Origin: Sphaerisporangium corydalis
GTDB lineage: Bacteria > Actinomycetota > Actinomycetes > Streptosporangiales > Streptosporangiaceae
Assembly: GCF_025506355.1 (NCBI RefSeq)
Contig: NZ_JANZYP010000019.1
Span: forward strand, 56,501 to 120,500
DNA length: 64,000 nt
Direction of reading: 5' to 3'
The first letter of the stretch is position 1; each line of letters begins with the position of its first letter. The translations under genes were made by a program, and so were the position numbers. The notes beneath the pieces were generated by a model. That model saw only the letters and a list, made by a program, of their open reading frames with translations. It made no database searches and had not been told where the DNA came from. This document shows, piece after piece, positions 30,384-39,179 of this stretch.

Positions 30384-33056
30384 TCACTTGCCGCGCATCA
30401 CCGCCGGCTCGTGGCGGCGGAGCATGCGGGCCACCAGGAAGGCGCTGACGACCGACAGGACGGCCAGGGCGCTCATGTCCAGGAACCAGGTGCCGAAGTC
30501 CTGGCTCCACAGGGGGTCCGGCGGGTCCTGGACGTGCGGGATGAGCTGCCCCACGTCGAGCGTGCCGGCCAGCGCGGCCAGCGCCCAGCGGGCCGGGACG
30601 AGCCAGGAGATCTGCTCCATCACCGGCTTGCCGTCCAGGTGGACGAGCGCCCCGCAGAAGACGAGCTGGATCAGCGTCACCAGCACCAGCAGCGGCATGG
30701 TCATCTCGCTGGTCTTGACCAGCGCGGAGATGAGCAGGCCGACGGTCATCGCGGTGAACGACAACAGCGCCACGGCGAGCGAGAGCTCGGTGATCGGCGC
30801 CGTGAACACCCCCTTGTCGTAGGTCTCGACGTTCAGCATGGCCACGTAGGTCAGCACGACGCCCTGGGCGACGGTGATCACACCGAGCACGAGCAGCTTC
30901 GAACAGAGGTAGGCCGATCTGGACAGCCCCACCGCCCGTTCTCGCTGGTAGATGGCGCGTTCCTTCACCAGTTCGCGCACGGCGTTGGCCGAGCCGGTGA
31001 GACAGCCGCCGATGCACAGGATCAGCAGCAGGTTCGCCGCGTTGCCGTTGCTGTTCGGTGGCCCCTTCAGGTCACCGGTCGGGACGACGCGGGCCAGCAG
31101 GCCCATGATGATCGGCAGGGCGATGGTGAGCCCGAGGAACAGCCGGTCGGCGACGATGCCACGGCAGTAGCGGCGCACCAGCGTACTGAGCTGCTCCGGC
31201 CAGCTCTGCTGTTTCTGCGGCGCCTCCCGCTGGACGGGGCGCCCGACCGAGACCGGTTCGATCATGTCGGCCGCGATGTACTTCTGGTACGGCGCGGACC
31301 GCGCGTACTCGCCGGCCCAGTCCCTGGACTGGTCGTCGAACGCCAGGAACACGTCCGCCCAGTCGGTGAAGCCGAGGAACGGCAACGCCTCATCGGGCGG
31401 GCCGAAGTAGGCGATCTTGCCGCCAGGCGCCATCACCAGCAGCCGGTCACAGATGTCCAGGTTGGCGACGCTGTGGGTGACGACGGCGACCGTGCGGCCG
31501 TCGTCGGACAGGCCCCGCAGCATCTGCATCACCGACTTGTCCAGCCCCGGGTCGAGGCCGGACGTCGGCTCGTCGAGGAACAGCAGCGACGGTTTGGTCA
31601 GCAGCTCCAGCGCGACGCTGACCCGCTTTCGCTGGCCACCCGACAGCGAGGAGATGCGGTTGTCCTTGCGGTTCTCGAGGCCGAGCTGCCGCAGGACCTC
31701 GTCGACGCGTTCCTTGCGCTCGTGCTGCCGGGTGTCGTCGGGGAAGCGCAGCTCGGCGGCGTAGACGAGGGCGCGGCGCACGGTGAGCTGGGTGTGCAGG
31801 ATGTCGTCCTGCGGCACGAGCCCGATGCGCGAGCGCAGCTCGGCGTAGTCGCGGTACAGGTTCCGCCCGTCGTAGGTGACCACACCCTGGTCGGCGGGAC
31901 GCAGCCCGGTGAGCGCGCGCAGCAGGGTGGACTTGCCCGACCCGCTGGGGCCGATGATCGCCAGCAGGCACTTCTCGCCGACCGGGAACGTCACGTGGTC
32001 CAGCAGCACCTTGCCCCGGCCCACCGTGACCGTGAGGTCGTGCGCCTGGAGGCACACCTCGCCGGTGTCGGCGTACTCCGTGAGCGTGTCGCCCACGAGG
32101 CGGAACGTCGACGGCCCGATGCCGACGAGGTCGTCGGGGGTGATGCGGGCACGCTCGACGCGCACGCCGTTGACGTAGGTGCCGATGCGGCTGCCCACGT
32201 CGACGATTTCGTGGACGCCGTCGGCGATGCGGAGCTCGGCGTGCCGCCGGGACACCCGCAGGTCGGTGACGACCATGTCGTTCTCGGGCGCCCGGCCGAT
32301 GCGCACGACCTGCGCGCCGGTGAGGTTCCTGACGGCGGCGGGTTTGGTCCACTGCCCCCTGCGGCGGATGCGGACCGTGGGCGTCGAGTGCATCTCGGGC
32401 GGGGCGCCTCCGTGCGCGGGAGGCGCCGCCACCCGCGCCGGGACCGGCTGGTACGCACCCCCGTACCCGGGCCCCGGCCCCTGGCCCGGCGGTCCCTGGG
32501 TCGGCAACCCCTGCCCAGGCGGGCCCTGACCCGGCCGTACTTGAGGTGGCAGGCCCTGGCCCGGTAGACCCTGCACGGGCGGACCTTGACCCAGCGGACC
32601 TTGACCCAGCGGACCCTGGCCCGGCGGCACGGGTCCAGGCGGTCCTTGTGCAGGGGGGCCCTGGCGTGGCGGGGCCTGACCCGGCCAGGCGTGTCCGGGC
32701 GGGATCGTGCCCGGCCGGCCCTGCACTGGAGTCGTGACCGGCGGGGGCGCCGGGGCCTGGTGGGAAACCGTGCGGAAGGTGATGACTCCGCCCTCGGTCG
32801 CGTGGCCGAGGCCGATCTCGGTGCCGGGGCCGACGACGACGACCTGGACGCGGCGGCCCCGCTCGTAGGTGCCGTTCCGGCTGCCCGCGTCCGTGAGGAC
32901 CCACTGGCCGCCGTCGAACCGGAGCGTGGCGTGCGTACGCGAGACGCGGTCGGCGTTGACGACGAGATCCGCGTTCGGATCGCGGCCCAGCCGATAGGAA
33001 CGGCCCGGATCGAGGGTCACAGATGCGCCATGGCCTTCGACAACAAGCTGCGTCAC
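30384..33056 (-). CDS. FHA-FHA-ABC transporter (Rv1747-like exporter)
   Basis: 890 residues from GTG 33056, with AAAGG eight bases upstream. Two forkhead-associated domains bracket a Pro/Gln/Gly-rich linker: FHA1 about 8-92 (SRTHATL, SRNGTYERG), linker 95-215 (repeats of GQGPPGQG type), FHA2 about 235-320 (SRRHAEL, SRIGTYVNG). ABC ATPase 345-590 has Walker A GPSGSGKST about 365, signature LSGGQRKRVS about 470 and Walker B LLFLDEPTSGLD about 490. ABC2-type permease with six spans fills 620-880. The layout matches mycobacterial Rv1747, whose FHA domains bind phosphothreonine; a Ser/Thr kinase is therefore expected elsewhere. Substrate unknown, possibly a glycolipid. Confidence 0.92.
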   Translation of the reverse strand: MTQLVVEGHGASVTLDPGRSYRLGRDPNADLVVNADRVSRTHATLRFDGGQWVLTDAGSRNGTYERGRRVQVVVVGPGTEIGLGHATEGGVITFRTVSHQAPAPPPVTTPVQGRPGTIPPGHAWPGQAPPRQGPPAQGPPGPVPPGQGPLGQGPLGQGPPVQGLPGQGLPPQVRPGQGPPGQGLPTQGPPGQGPGPGYGGAYQPVPARVAAPPAHGGAPPEMHSTPTVRIRRRGQWTKPAAVRNLTGAQVVRIGRAPENDMVVTDLRVSRRHAELRIADGVHEIVDVGSRIGTYVNGVRVERARITPDDLVGIGPSTFRLVGDTLTEYADTGEVCLQAHDLTVTVGRGKVLLDHVTFPVGEKCLLAIIGPSGSGKSTLLRALTGLRPADQGVVTYDGRNLYRDYAELRSRIGLVPQDDILHTQLTVRRALVYAAELRFPDDTRQHERKERVDEVLRQLGLENRKDNRISSLSGGQRKRVSVALELLTKPSLLFLDEPTSGLDPGLDKSVMQMLRGLSDDGRTVAVVTHSVANLDICDRLLVMAPGGKIAYFGPPDEALPFLGFTDWADVFLAFDDQSRDWAGEYARSAPYQKYIAADMIEPVSVGRPVQREAPQKQQSWPEQLSTLVRRYCRGIVADRLFLGLTIALPIIMGLLARVVPTGDLKGPPNSNGNAANLLLILCIGGCLTGSANAVRELVKERAIYQRERAVGLSRSAYLCSKLLVLGVITVAQGVVLTYVAMLNVETYDKGVFTAPITELSLAVALLSFTAMTVGLLISALVKTSEMTMPLLVLVTLIQLVFCGALVHLDGKPVMEQISWLVPARWALAALAGTLDVGQLIPHVQDPPDPLWSQDFGTWFLDMSALAVLSVVSAFLVARMLRRHEPAVMRGK

Positions 33057-33288
33057 GAGAACGCCTTTCGAACGGGGGGACGAGACGTGAGGTGAGTCTC
33101 TCATCGCTGGGCCTCGAACAGTTGACCGTAGAGGCGAACCTGTGGACAAGGCAACGCGCCGCCCGGGGTTTTCCACAGGCCACGTACCTGCGAGTGCCGT
33201 CCGAGGGCCTCAACGCGGCCGGCGGAAGGGGTGCCGAACCCGGGCGGCCCAGGTGTTTTCCCAGGTGCGCGCCGGGAACAAACCTAAT

Positions 33289-33516
33289 ATGCGACCAAAA
33301 CCGGATATTTCGGTCACCGTGACTCCCTGCGAGGACGGGCCGCTGCTGGTCAGAGGTCTGTTCACGCTGCTGACTCAGGACGGTGCCGTCATCGACCCCG
33401 GCCGGGCCACGGTGGCACTGTGCCGCTGCGGCAGGTCCTCGTCCAAGCCGTTCTGCGACGGCTCCCACAAGCGGGCCGGTTTCCGGGCCTCCAGCAAGCC
33501 CGACGTGGCCGCCTGA
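33289..33516 (+). CDS. CDGSH iron-sulfur protein
   Basis: 75 residues. The complete 2Fe-2S signature CRCGRSSSKPFCDGSH uses Cys45, Cys47, Cys56 and His60. The start is a compromise: ATG 33289 lies in a TAATAT hexamer that could itself be a -10 box, in which case a leaderless GTG at 33319 is used. Its 3' end overlaps the tail of the glycosyltransferase gene on the other strand by 142 bases. CDGSH proteins transfer electrons or clusters; proximity to the diiron enzyme downstream suggests a redox partnership (inferred). Confidence 0.88.
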   Translation: MRPKPDISVTVTPCEDGPLLVRGLFTLLTQDGAVIDPGRATVALCRCGRSSSKPFCDGSHKRAGFRASSKPDVAA

Positions 33517-34496
33517 GAAGACGCCCTCAGGTGCCGGACCGAGTGCGCGGCGGTGGGGATCCGGCGCCCGGCGTACCAGGCGCCTCCGCGCAGCAACCGG
33601 TCCGCCAGCGCCAGCCAGCCGCAGACGGCCCGCTCCGCCAGCCACACCGGGGCGAACAACGCGGCCGTCACGGGGAACACCCGCCGCCCGCCGGCCCTGC
33701 GGCGGCCGATCTCGGCCAGCCCGACCGCCAGCCCCGCCGTCACGCCGGCACCAGCCAGCACCATCCCGACGCGCCGCCGTAGCAACCCGGCGGCCACAGC
33801 GGGCCCCAGGGCGAGGAAGAAGGCCATCCGGAGTGGTTGCGCGAGGTCGTCGTAGGCCTGGCGCACGCGCTGGGACCAGAAGCGGCGCGGGTCGGGCGGC
33901 AGGCGGCGCACATAGAGATCCAGCGGACACACCTCACGACCACCGTGGGCGCGGACCGTGCGAATGAGTTCGAGATTCTCGAACAACACGTCCCCGTCAT
34001 AACCGCCCATTCTCAAGAACATGGAACGGCGCACACCAAACGTCCCTGGATAGTCCGCCCCGAAACCGCGGTTGAGCAGGCTGCGGGCACTGTCCCAGCG
34101 GGCGTGCCAGGGCATCGGGTCGAAGTGGTTCTGCGGCCGGACCAGGTCGGCCCGCTCCAGCAGGGCATCGACGCGGGCCAGCTCCTCCGCGCCATAGCGG
34201 ACGTCGTCGTCGGCGATGACGACGTGCTCGGCGCGGGCCAGCCGCAACCCGGTGACCACCCCGTCGACCTTGCCGTTGGCGAAGCCGAGATCAGGGTCGG
34301 GACGCACGTGCAGCACCATGCCGTCCCACAGGCGCGCGTGCCGGGCGAACAGCGGGGCCGGGGAGCCGTCGACCACGATGACGGTGCGGACGACGCGCCA
34401 CAGCCGGCGCAGGTAGGCGGTCAGCTCGTCCAAGCCGGAGTCGTCGCTCCAGCGCAGCGGCAGCACATAGTCCACCCCGGCGCCAGGGGCCGTCAT
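33375..34496 (-). CDS. Family-2-like glycosyltransferase with C-terminal membrane segments
   Basis: 373 residues. GT-A fold: DYVLPLRWSDDSGLDELTAY, TVIVVDGSPAPLF, the D-x-D-like VIADDDVRYG motif near 95 and DLVRPQNHFDPMPWHARWDS. After residue 220 come hydrophobic helices (MAFFLALGPAVAAGLL, GMVLAGAGVTAGLAVGLAEI, FPVTAALFAPVWLAERAV), so it is a membrane-associated transferase. Residues 326-373 are encoded by the antisense of the CDGSH gene and are probably dispensable. Start overlaps the stop of the diiron gene upstream (ATGA), so they are coupled. Donor and acceptor unknown. Confidence 0.82.
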   Translation of the reverse strand: MTAPGAGVDYVLPLRWSDDSGLDELTAYLRRLWRVVRTVIVVDGSPAPLFARHARLWDGMVLHVRPDPDLGFANGKVDGVVTGLRLARAEHVVIADDDVRYGAEELARVDALLERADLVRPQNHFDPMPWHARWDSARSLLNRGFGADYPGTFGVRRSMFLRMGGYDGDVLFENLELIRTVRAHGGREVCPLDLYVRRLPPDPRRFWSQRVRQAYDDLAQPLRMAFFLALGPAVAAGLLRRRVGMVLAGAGVTAGLAVGLAEIGRRRAGGRRVFPVTAALFAPVWLAERAVCGWLALADRLLRGGAWYAGRRIPTAAHSVRHLRASSQAATSGLLEARKPARLWEPSQNGLDEDLPQRHSATVARPGSMTAPS

Positions 34497-35515
34497 CGCG
34501 TCCCCGCCATCACGTCCACCTCCAGCAGCGAGGAGGCGCCGCGCCGCCAGCGGCCCATGACGTGCTCGGCGAAGAGCCGGTCCAAAGTCAGGGCGCAGGC
34601 CGCGCCGTACAGCACCTCACCGGCGCGCGAGGGGAACCGGCTCGCGAACCCGCCGCACATGTCGTGCGCGGCGATCTGCTCGTGGACGGCGTCGGCCTGC
34701 ACGTGCTCGTCGTAGAAACGCCGCGCCATGTCGTCGCCGCCCAGCCGCCGCAGACCGCGCCCGTACTGCTCGTTGGGGAAGGAGGAGGTCATCTCGAACG
34801 CGGCCAGGTGACCCAGCAGGGCTCCGAGGTGACGCCGGTGGAGCCCGAACAGCGACATGACGTTGGACACGGCCAGGGTGACCGCCGGGACCCGGTCGAG
34901 GTAGGCGCCGTAGGAGTCGTCCAGGCGCAGGTGGCGCATGGTGGTGCGGAACAACTCGGAATGCATCCGGGCGAGGTGCCCGCCGCCGTACTCGTCGGCC
35001 TGGATCTCGACCAGGGCCGCCTTGGGGCCGCCGCGCAGCCGCGGGATCGCCCAGGTGTGCGGGTCGGCCTCCTTGAGGTGGTAGATCGACCGGTGCGCGA
35101 CGAACTCACGGAACTGGTCCAGGTCGGCCCGCCTGGCCAGGTAGGCCGCCAGGCACGGCCCGTCGGCGGCGGCCACCAGCTCCGCCAGGGCCTGGCGCAT
35201 GGGCACGTGCGGCCGGAAGGACGGGCGCGGCACGGCCCGCGACAGGGCGTCCTCGAACCGCCGCTCCAGCACCTGCCTGACCGCCAGCAACGACGGCTCC
35301 CACTCCCACCCCTCGTCCACCCCGTCGAAGCCCTCGTAGTGCAGCTCGTAGCAGGTGAAGAGGGCGAGCTGGAGATCCTCGTCCGCGAGGGCCGACGTCC
35401 CGGTCGCCGGCGGTGGCGGGCCGACGGCGTGGGGCGGGCCAACGGTGTGGGGCGGGCGCCTGAGCCGTTCGGAGAGCAGGGCGGTGAGCGGGCCTCGCGG
35501 CGTCGGAAGCTGCAT
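34493..35515 (-). CDS. Heme-oxygenase-like diiron enzyme (iron-containing redox family)
   Basis: 340 residues. HDO-family helical bundle with carboxylate/His ligands in FTCYELHYEGFDG, EIQADEYGGGHLARMHSELF, and DEHVQADAVHEQIAAHDM; the E-x-x-H/D-x-x-x-H spacing fits two iron sites. HDO enzymes oxidise, decarboxylate or N-hydroxylate small molecules (for example UndA and SznF). ATG 35515 is preceded by GGGAG and agrees with the family start; the frame from 35692 overlaps the upstream promoter. It leads a two-gene operon with the glycosyltransferase, and the CDGSH gene lies opposite, suggesting a small redox-dependent tailoring pathway. The reaction is not deducible. Confidence 0.85.
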   Translation of the reverse strand: MQLPTPRGPLTALLSERLRRPPHTVGPPHAVGPPPPATGTSALADEDLQLALFTCYELHYEGFDGVDEGWEWEPSLLAVRQVLERRFEDALSRAVPRPSFRPHVPMRQALAELVAAADGPCLAAYLARRADLDQFREFVAHRSIYHLKEADPHTWAIPRLRGGPKAALVEIQADEYGGGHLARMHSELFRTTMRHLRLDDSYGAYLDRVPAVTLAVSNVMSLFGLHRRHLGALLGHLAAFEMTSSFPNEQYGRGLRRLGGDDMARRFYDEHVQADAVHEQIAAHDMCGGFASRFPSRAGEVLYGAACALTLDRLFAEHVMGRWRRGASSLLEVDVMAGTR

Positions 35516-35789
35516 CACGATCTCCCATCGCGGCGGAACTCGGGCGAACGGGCCGGTGAAGAGCCGCGGGAGCGGTGTTCTCGGGGGCATATATATGGAC
35601 ATATCGAACATTCGTCCCCTGCGCCTCTGATGCCCTCCTCTGTCCCGGGCTAATCCCCCCACCAGGCGAACAGTCAGAAAGATCACGACCAAGGTGGCGA
35701 AGGACGCGAGGGGACCAGGGGGGAATGGCCGCCCGTCGGGGTCACGAGCCTGCCGGGCGCCAGGACGTGGGACCGACGTGCTCCGGAGT

Positions 35790-35805
35790 AGATTTGATCA
35801 AATCT
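35790..35805. promoter_or_regulatory. Perfect 16-bp palindrome before the SRPBCC gene
   Basis: AGATTTGA / TCAAATCT, fully symmetric, lies 30 bases upstream of ATG 35836 in otherwise GC-rich DNA. ArsR- or MarR-type operators look like this; no dedicated regulator is adjacent. It is also 275 bases upstream of the diiron gene on the other strand. The rest of 35516-35789 has an AT-rich patch near 35590 but no gene. Confidence 0.7.
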
Positions 35806-35835
35806 GTCCCGCTTTGAGAGGAGCCCTCCGGCGCC

Positions 35836-36249
35836 ATGGCCTCCATCCGCCACGAGATCGCCATCGACGCGTCCCCCGAGCACATCTGGGACGTCCTGCG
35901 CGACGTCGGCGCCGTACACGAGCGTCTGCTGCCCGGCCGCGTCACCGGCACCCGGCTGCAGGGCGACGAGCGGTTCCTGACCTTTCCCGACGGGCACGTG
36001 GTCCGTGAACTGATCGTCGCGATCGACGACGACGCCCGCCGCCTGGCCTACTCCGTCATCGAGGGCGCTCGGCCACCGGCCGAGCACCACCACGCCTCGT
36101 TCGAGGTCCAGCCCGACGGGGACGGGACGGGCCGCCTGATCTGGACCACCGACATCCTGCCGCACACCCTCGCCGGCGTGGTCCGCATCCGCGTCGAACG
36201 CGGCGCGCTGGAGATGAAGCAGGCGATCGAGGCGACGGCACACGACTGA
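35836..36249 (+). CDS. SRPBCC-family (polyketide cyclase/START-like) protein
   Basis: 137 residues with the helix-grip fold that binds small hydrophobic ligands: MASIRHEIAIDASPEHIWDVL (first part), GRVTGTRLQGDERFLTFPDG, VRELIVAIDDDARRLAYSVI and the long C-terminal helix GALEMKQAIEATAHD. Single-domain members act as ligand carriers, cyclases or stress proteins. GAGGAG lies upstream of ATG 35836. The palindrome in its promoter suggests regulation by a repressor encoded elsewhere. Confidence 0.88.
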   Translation: MASIRHEIAIDASPEHIWDVLRDVGAVHERLLPGRVTGTRLQGDERFLTFPDGHVVRELIVAIDDDARRLAYSVIEGARPPAEHHHASFEVQPDGDGTGRLIWTTDILPHTLAGVVRIRVERGALEMKQAIEATAHD

Positions 36250-36272
36250 GACCTCGACGGCGTCACAGGTGC

Positions 36273-36331
36273 CCGGACGGTCGGCGACGCCCGCTGTCGG
36301 ATCAGGGGTCCGGACGGTCGGCGACGCCCGC
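36273..36331. repeat. 22-bp direct repeat between convergent genes
   Basis: An identical 22-base unit starting CCGGACGGTCGG and ending ACGCCCGC occurs at 36273-36294 and 36310-36331, with a third degenerate copy in the SPFH 3' end. It lies in the gap between the SRPBCC and SPFH stops and may act as a transcription-end element. Confidence 0.85.
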
Positions 36332-36339
36332 CGCGGTGA

Positions 36340-37755
36340 TCAGGAGTCCGTACGGTCGGCGGCGACCGCCGACCGCAGCGTCCCGATCACGACGGCGAGC
36401 TCGGCCAGCAGCCCGGACACCGTGGTCCGGTCGCCGCCGTTGATCGAGACGGCGCGCAGCTCCGCCGGCTTGGGCAGCCTCTCCATGATCTCGGGCAGCG
36501 AGCCGATCAGCTTGGACTGCAGGCTGGCCGCCGTCTCCTGGTTGTCGATCTCCGCCCGCACCCCCACGCGTTCCAGGTCGAGAAGCGCCCGCTCGTGGTC
36601 GGACCGCGCCCTGGAGCGGACCAGCTCCAGCTCGCCGTCGAGCTCCATGCGCTTGAGCCGTTGCTCCCGCTCGATCCTGAGCGTGCCGGTCTCGGCCTCC
36701 TCGGCGTGCCGCTCGCGCTCCATCCGCAGCGCGTGCCGGGTCGTCTCGGTCTCCAGCTCCGCCACCGCCCTGGCGTCGTCGTGCTCCCGCTGCGTGCGCC
36801 GCAGCCGCTCGGCGACCTCGGTGTCGAACTGCGACGCCTCGTTGCGCGCCCGCAGTTCGGCGAGCTCCCGCTCGTCCTCCAGGCGCTTGGTCTCCCTGAG
36901 CCGCTCGGTCGCCATCTCCCGCTGGGCGATGGCCTCCTCGGCCCGCAGCTCGGCCAGCCGGGCGATCTGACCCTGTTCGGCCCGGTAGGGCTTCTGCAGG
37001 TTCTCCCACAGCCGCGACGAGGTGACGACGGCCTCCTTGATCTGGACGGTGACGATGCGCAGGCCGAGCCCCTGGTCGCTGTCGCCCTCGCCCTCGGCCA
37101 CCGCGCGCAGCCGGCCGGTCAGCTCCTCGATGATGGGTTGCTTGTCGCTGAGCACGTCGCGCACGCCCATGGTCGCGACCTTGTCCTTGATCGCCGCCTC
37201 GGCCTGCTCCCGCAGTTGCAGGTTCACCAGCCGCATCGGGTCCTCGGCGTCGCCGAAGTCCAGCTTGCGGTAGGCGATGGCGAAGTCCTGGATGATCCAC
37301 TGGACGTAGCCCTGCACCAGTACGCCCTGGAGTTCCTGGCAGATGCAGTACGCATTGATCAGGATGGTCTGGGTGGCCCCGGGCACCACCAGGAACGAGT
37401 CGGTGGCGGGGGTGAAGCGGAACGACACGCCGAGCCCGATGTGCAGCGGTTTCTCCCGGCCGCGCCGGGTGTGCACCACGAACGCGTTGGGCGGTACGAG
37501 CACGTTCTTCCAGCGCCAGAAGCCGGTGATCCGCACGTCCACCGGCCCGGGAGCCGTCCTGTCGGGCTCGGCGCCGCCCATGACCCTCTCGCGCTTGGCC
37601 ATCGGGCTCTGCCGCCTGGTCATCGGGCTCGCGGCGGGCGCCGCCGCGGCGGACGCGGCGGCGTTACGGCGCGCCTTGAGGTCGTCCTCCAGCACCGCCT
37701 GTTGCGCGACGACCTGATCCAGGTAGGTGTTGCTGCCTTTGCCGGCGGCGCTCAT
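36340..37755 (-). CDS. SPFH/band-7 (flotillin-like) protein
   Basis: 471 residues. SPFH core about 65-250 (NVLVPPNAFVVHTRRGREKP, NLQLREQAEAAIKDKV, LRIVTVQIKEAVV) followed by a long coiled coil (about 265-420) very rich in E, R, A and L (LRETKRLEDERELAELRARN, RTQREHDDARAVAELETETT). No N-terminal transmembrane hairpin is evident, and the first 60 residues are low-complexity (Ala-, Gln-, Met-rich). SPFH proteins form ring or cage assemblies on membranes and organise microdomains. ATG 37755 has GGAG six bases upstream. No NfeD partner is adjacent, which is unusual. Confidence 0.85.
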   Translation of the reverse strand: MSAAGKGSNTYLDQVVAQQAVLEDDLKARRNAAASAAAAPAASPMTRRQSPMAKRERVMGGAEPDRTAPGPVDVRITGFWRWKNVLVPPNAFVVHTRRGREKPLHIGLGVSFRFTPATDSFLVVPGATQTILINAYCICQELQGVLVQGYVQWIIQDFAIAYRKLDFGDAEDPMRLVNLQLREQAEAAIKDKVATMGVRDVLSDKQPIIEELTGRLRAVAEGEGDSDQGLGLRIVTVQIKEAVVTSSRLWENLQKPYRAEQGQIARLAELRAEEAIAQREMATERLRETKRLEDERELAELRARNEASQFDTEVAERLRRTQREHDDARAVAELETETTRHALRMERERHAEEAETGTLRIEREQRLKRMELDGELELVRSRARSDHERALLDLERVGVRAEIDNQETAASLQSKLIGSLPEIMERLPKPAELRAVSINGGDRTTVSGLLAELAVVIGTLRSAVAADRTDS

Positions 37756-38136
37756 CGTCTTCTCCGTCTTCCTCGCGATCGCCGCCGAGTCTCGTCTACT
37801 CCGCCGAATGACCGCAAGCAATATGTACGGATCCGAGGATTTACGAAATAGAACGGCCGATGTACCTAAATAGGCGTTTATTCCATTAGATGAGCGAGGT
37901 CATGGTGTTAGGGCGGAGCGGAGGCGAAGGCGGCGGATGTCCGAAATCAAGCGACGCCCTTTACAATGTAGATCATTGAATCGGCACCTGGTGCCCGGGG
38001 CGTCGCGGCGATGCAGAGTGGAGGGGAACGGCCCTGAAGGCCGTCACGGGGTGCTCGGCGCCATGCCGCCAGGACCTGGGGCGTGGCGGATCCGCTCCGG
38101 ACGGGACCGGCCCGGAGACGGTGAGAGGAGATGCCA
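37756..38136. other. Gene-free spacer between divergent SPFH and AraC genes
   Basis: A 380-base interval with an AT-rich segment (about 37810-37900) probably carrying the SPFH promoter. I find no palindrome, repeat or small gene I would defend. Confidence 0.6.
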
Positions 38137-39135
38137 GTGCAACTGATCATGTCCACGGACACACTGCCCCCCGAGGAGCGGTTCGACGGCTGGCTGGACC
38201 AGATGTCCCAGCTCGTGGTGCCGGTGCGGTTCACCTCGGGCAACCGGGCCGATTTCCGCGGCAGGATCGAGGCCGCCGACCTGGGGGCCGTCCAGATCTC
38301 CTCCCATGTCCTGCCCGAGACCGACGCGTACCGGACCTCACGGCTGATCCGCCGGTCCGATCCGGAGATCCTCTACCTCCTCGTCGCCCAGAGCGGGCCG
38401 ATCGCCCTCACGCAGGATCGCAAGCGCGTCACGCTGGGCCATCTTGACATGGCGCTCTTCCACACCTCGCGCCCGTACCACGTCCGCACGCACGGGAAGC
38501 ATGTCAACCGGGCGCTCCTGATCGCGATCCCCGGCGGCCTGCTGCCCTTCGCCGCCGGCGCGCTGGAGCAGAGCGTCGCCAAGGTGCTTCCTGGGGCTCA
38601 CGGTTTCGGCGCGCTGGTCTCACGTTTCCTCGGTGGCCTGGCCACCGTCACCGGCTCCGCCTCGCCCGCCGACCTGGTACGGCTGGGCATCTCGCTGACC
38701 GACCTGGTCACCATGCTGCTCGGCCACCACCTGGACGCCGCCGTGCCCCCGGAGACCGAGCAGCGCGCCTTGCTGCTGCGCGTCCACGCGCACATCCAGC
38801 GGAACCTCGGGGACCACCGGCTGTCCCCGGCGACGATCGCCGACGCGCACAGCGTCTCCCTGCGCACCCTGCAACGGCTGTTCGCGTCGCAGAACACGAC
38901 CGTCGCCGCCTGGATCCGCGCGCGGCGACTCGAAAGCTGCCGCCGTGACCTCGTGCGGCCCGGCGGCGAGCGTGAGCCCATCCACGTCACGGGGGCCCGC
39001 TGGGGATTCTCCGACCCGGCCGTCTTCACCCGCGCCTTCCGTGCCGCGTACGGGACCAGCCCGCGCGACTACCGGAACCGGTACCCCGGTGGCGGGCCGC
39101 TCCCCCGCGGCATGGACACGGGGACGAATGTGTGA
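38137..39135 (+). CDS. AraC-family transcriptional regulator
   Basis: About 332 residues. N-terminal AraC-binding-like domain (SQLVVPVRFTSGNRADFRGR, PEILYLLVAQSGPIALTQDR) and C-terminal tandem HTH (SPATIADAHSVSLRTLQRLF; EPIHVTGARWGFSDPAVFTR, ending RAAYGTSPRDYRNRYPGG). GTG 38137 is preferred over ATG 38131 because GGAG is then six bases upstream instead of adjoining the start. It is followed 44 bases later by the LAL regulator on the same strand. No enzyme genes lie nearby, so the target must be distant. Confidence 0.88.
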   Translation: MQLIMSTDTLPPEERFDGWLDQMSQLVVPVRFTSGNRADFRGRIEAADLGAVQISSHVLPETDAYRTSRLIRRSDPEILYLLVAQSGPIALTQDRKRVTLGHLDMALFHTSRPYHVRTHGKHVNRALLIAIPGGLLPFAAGALEQSVAKVLPGAHGFGALVSRFLGGLATVTGSASPADLVRLGISLTDLVTMLLGHHLDAAVPPETEQRALLLRVHAHIQRNLGDHRLSPATIADAHSVSLRTLQRLFASQNTTVAAWIRARRLESCRRDLVRPGGEREPIHVTGARWGFSDPAVFTRAFRAAYGTSPRDYRNRYPGGGPLPRGMDTGTNV

Positions 39136-39179
39136 TCTCCTCGCATCGTTGATCACCGGTTTCTGGGCCGGAGGACGTC

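Noticed and set aside
38131..38136. ATG 38131 as the AraC start
   Set aside because: GGAG directly adjoins it, leaving no spacer; GTG 38137 has the normal six-base distance.
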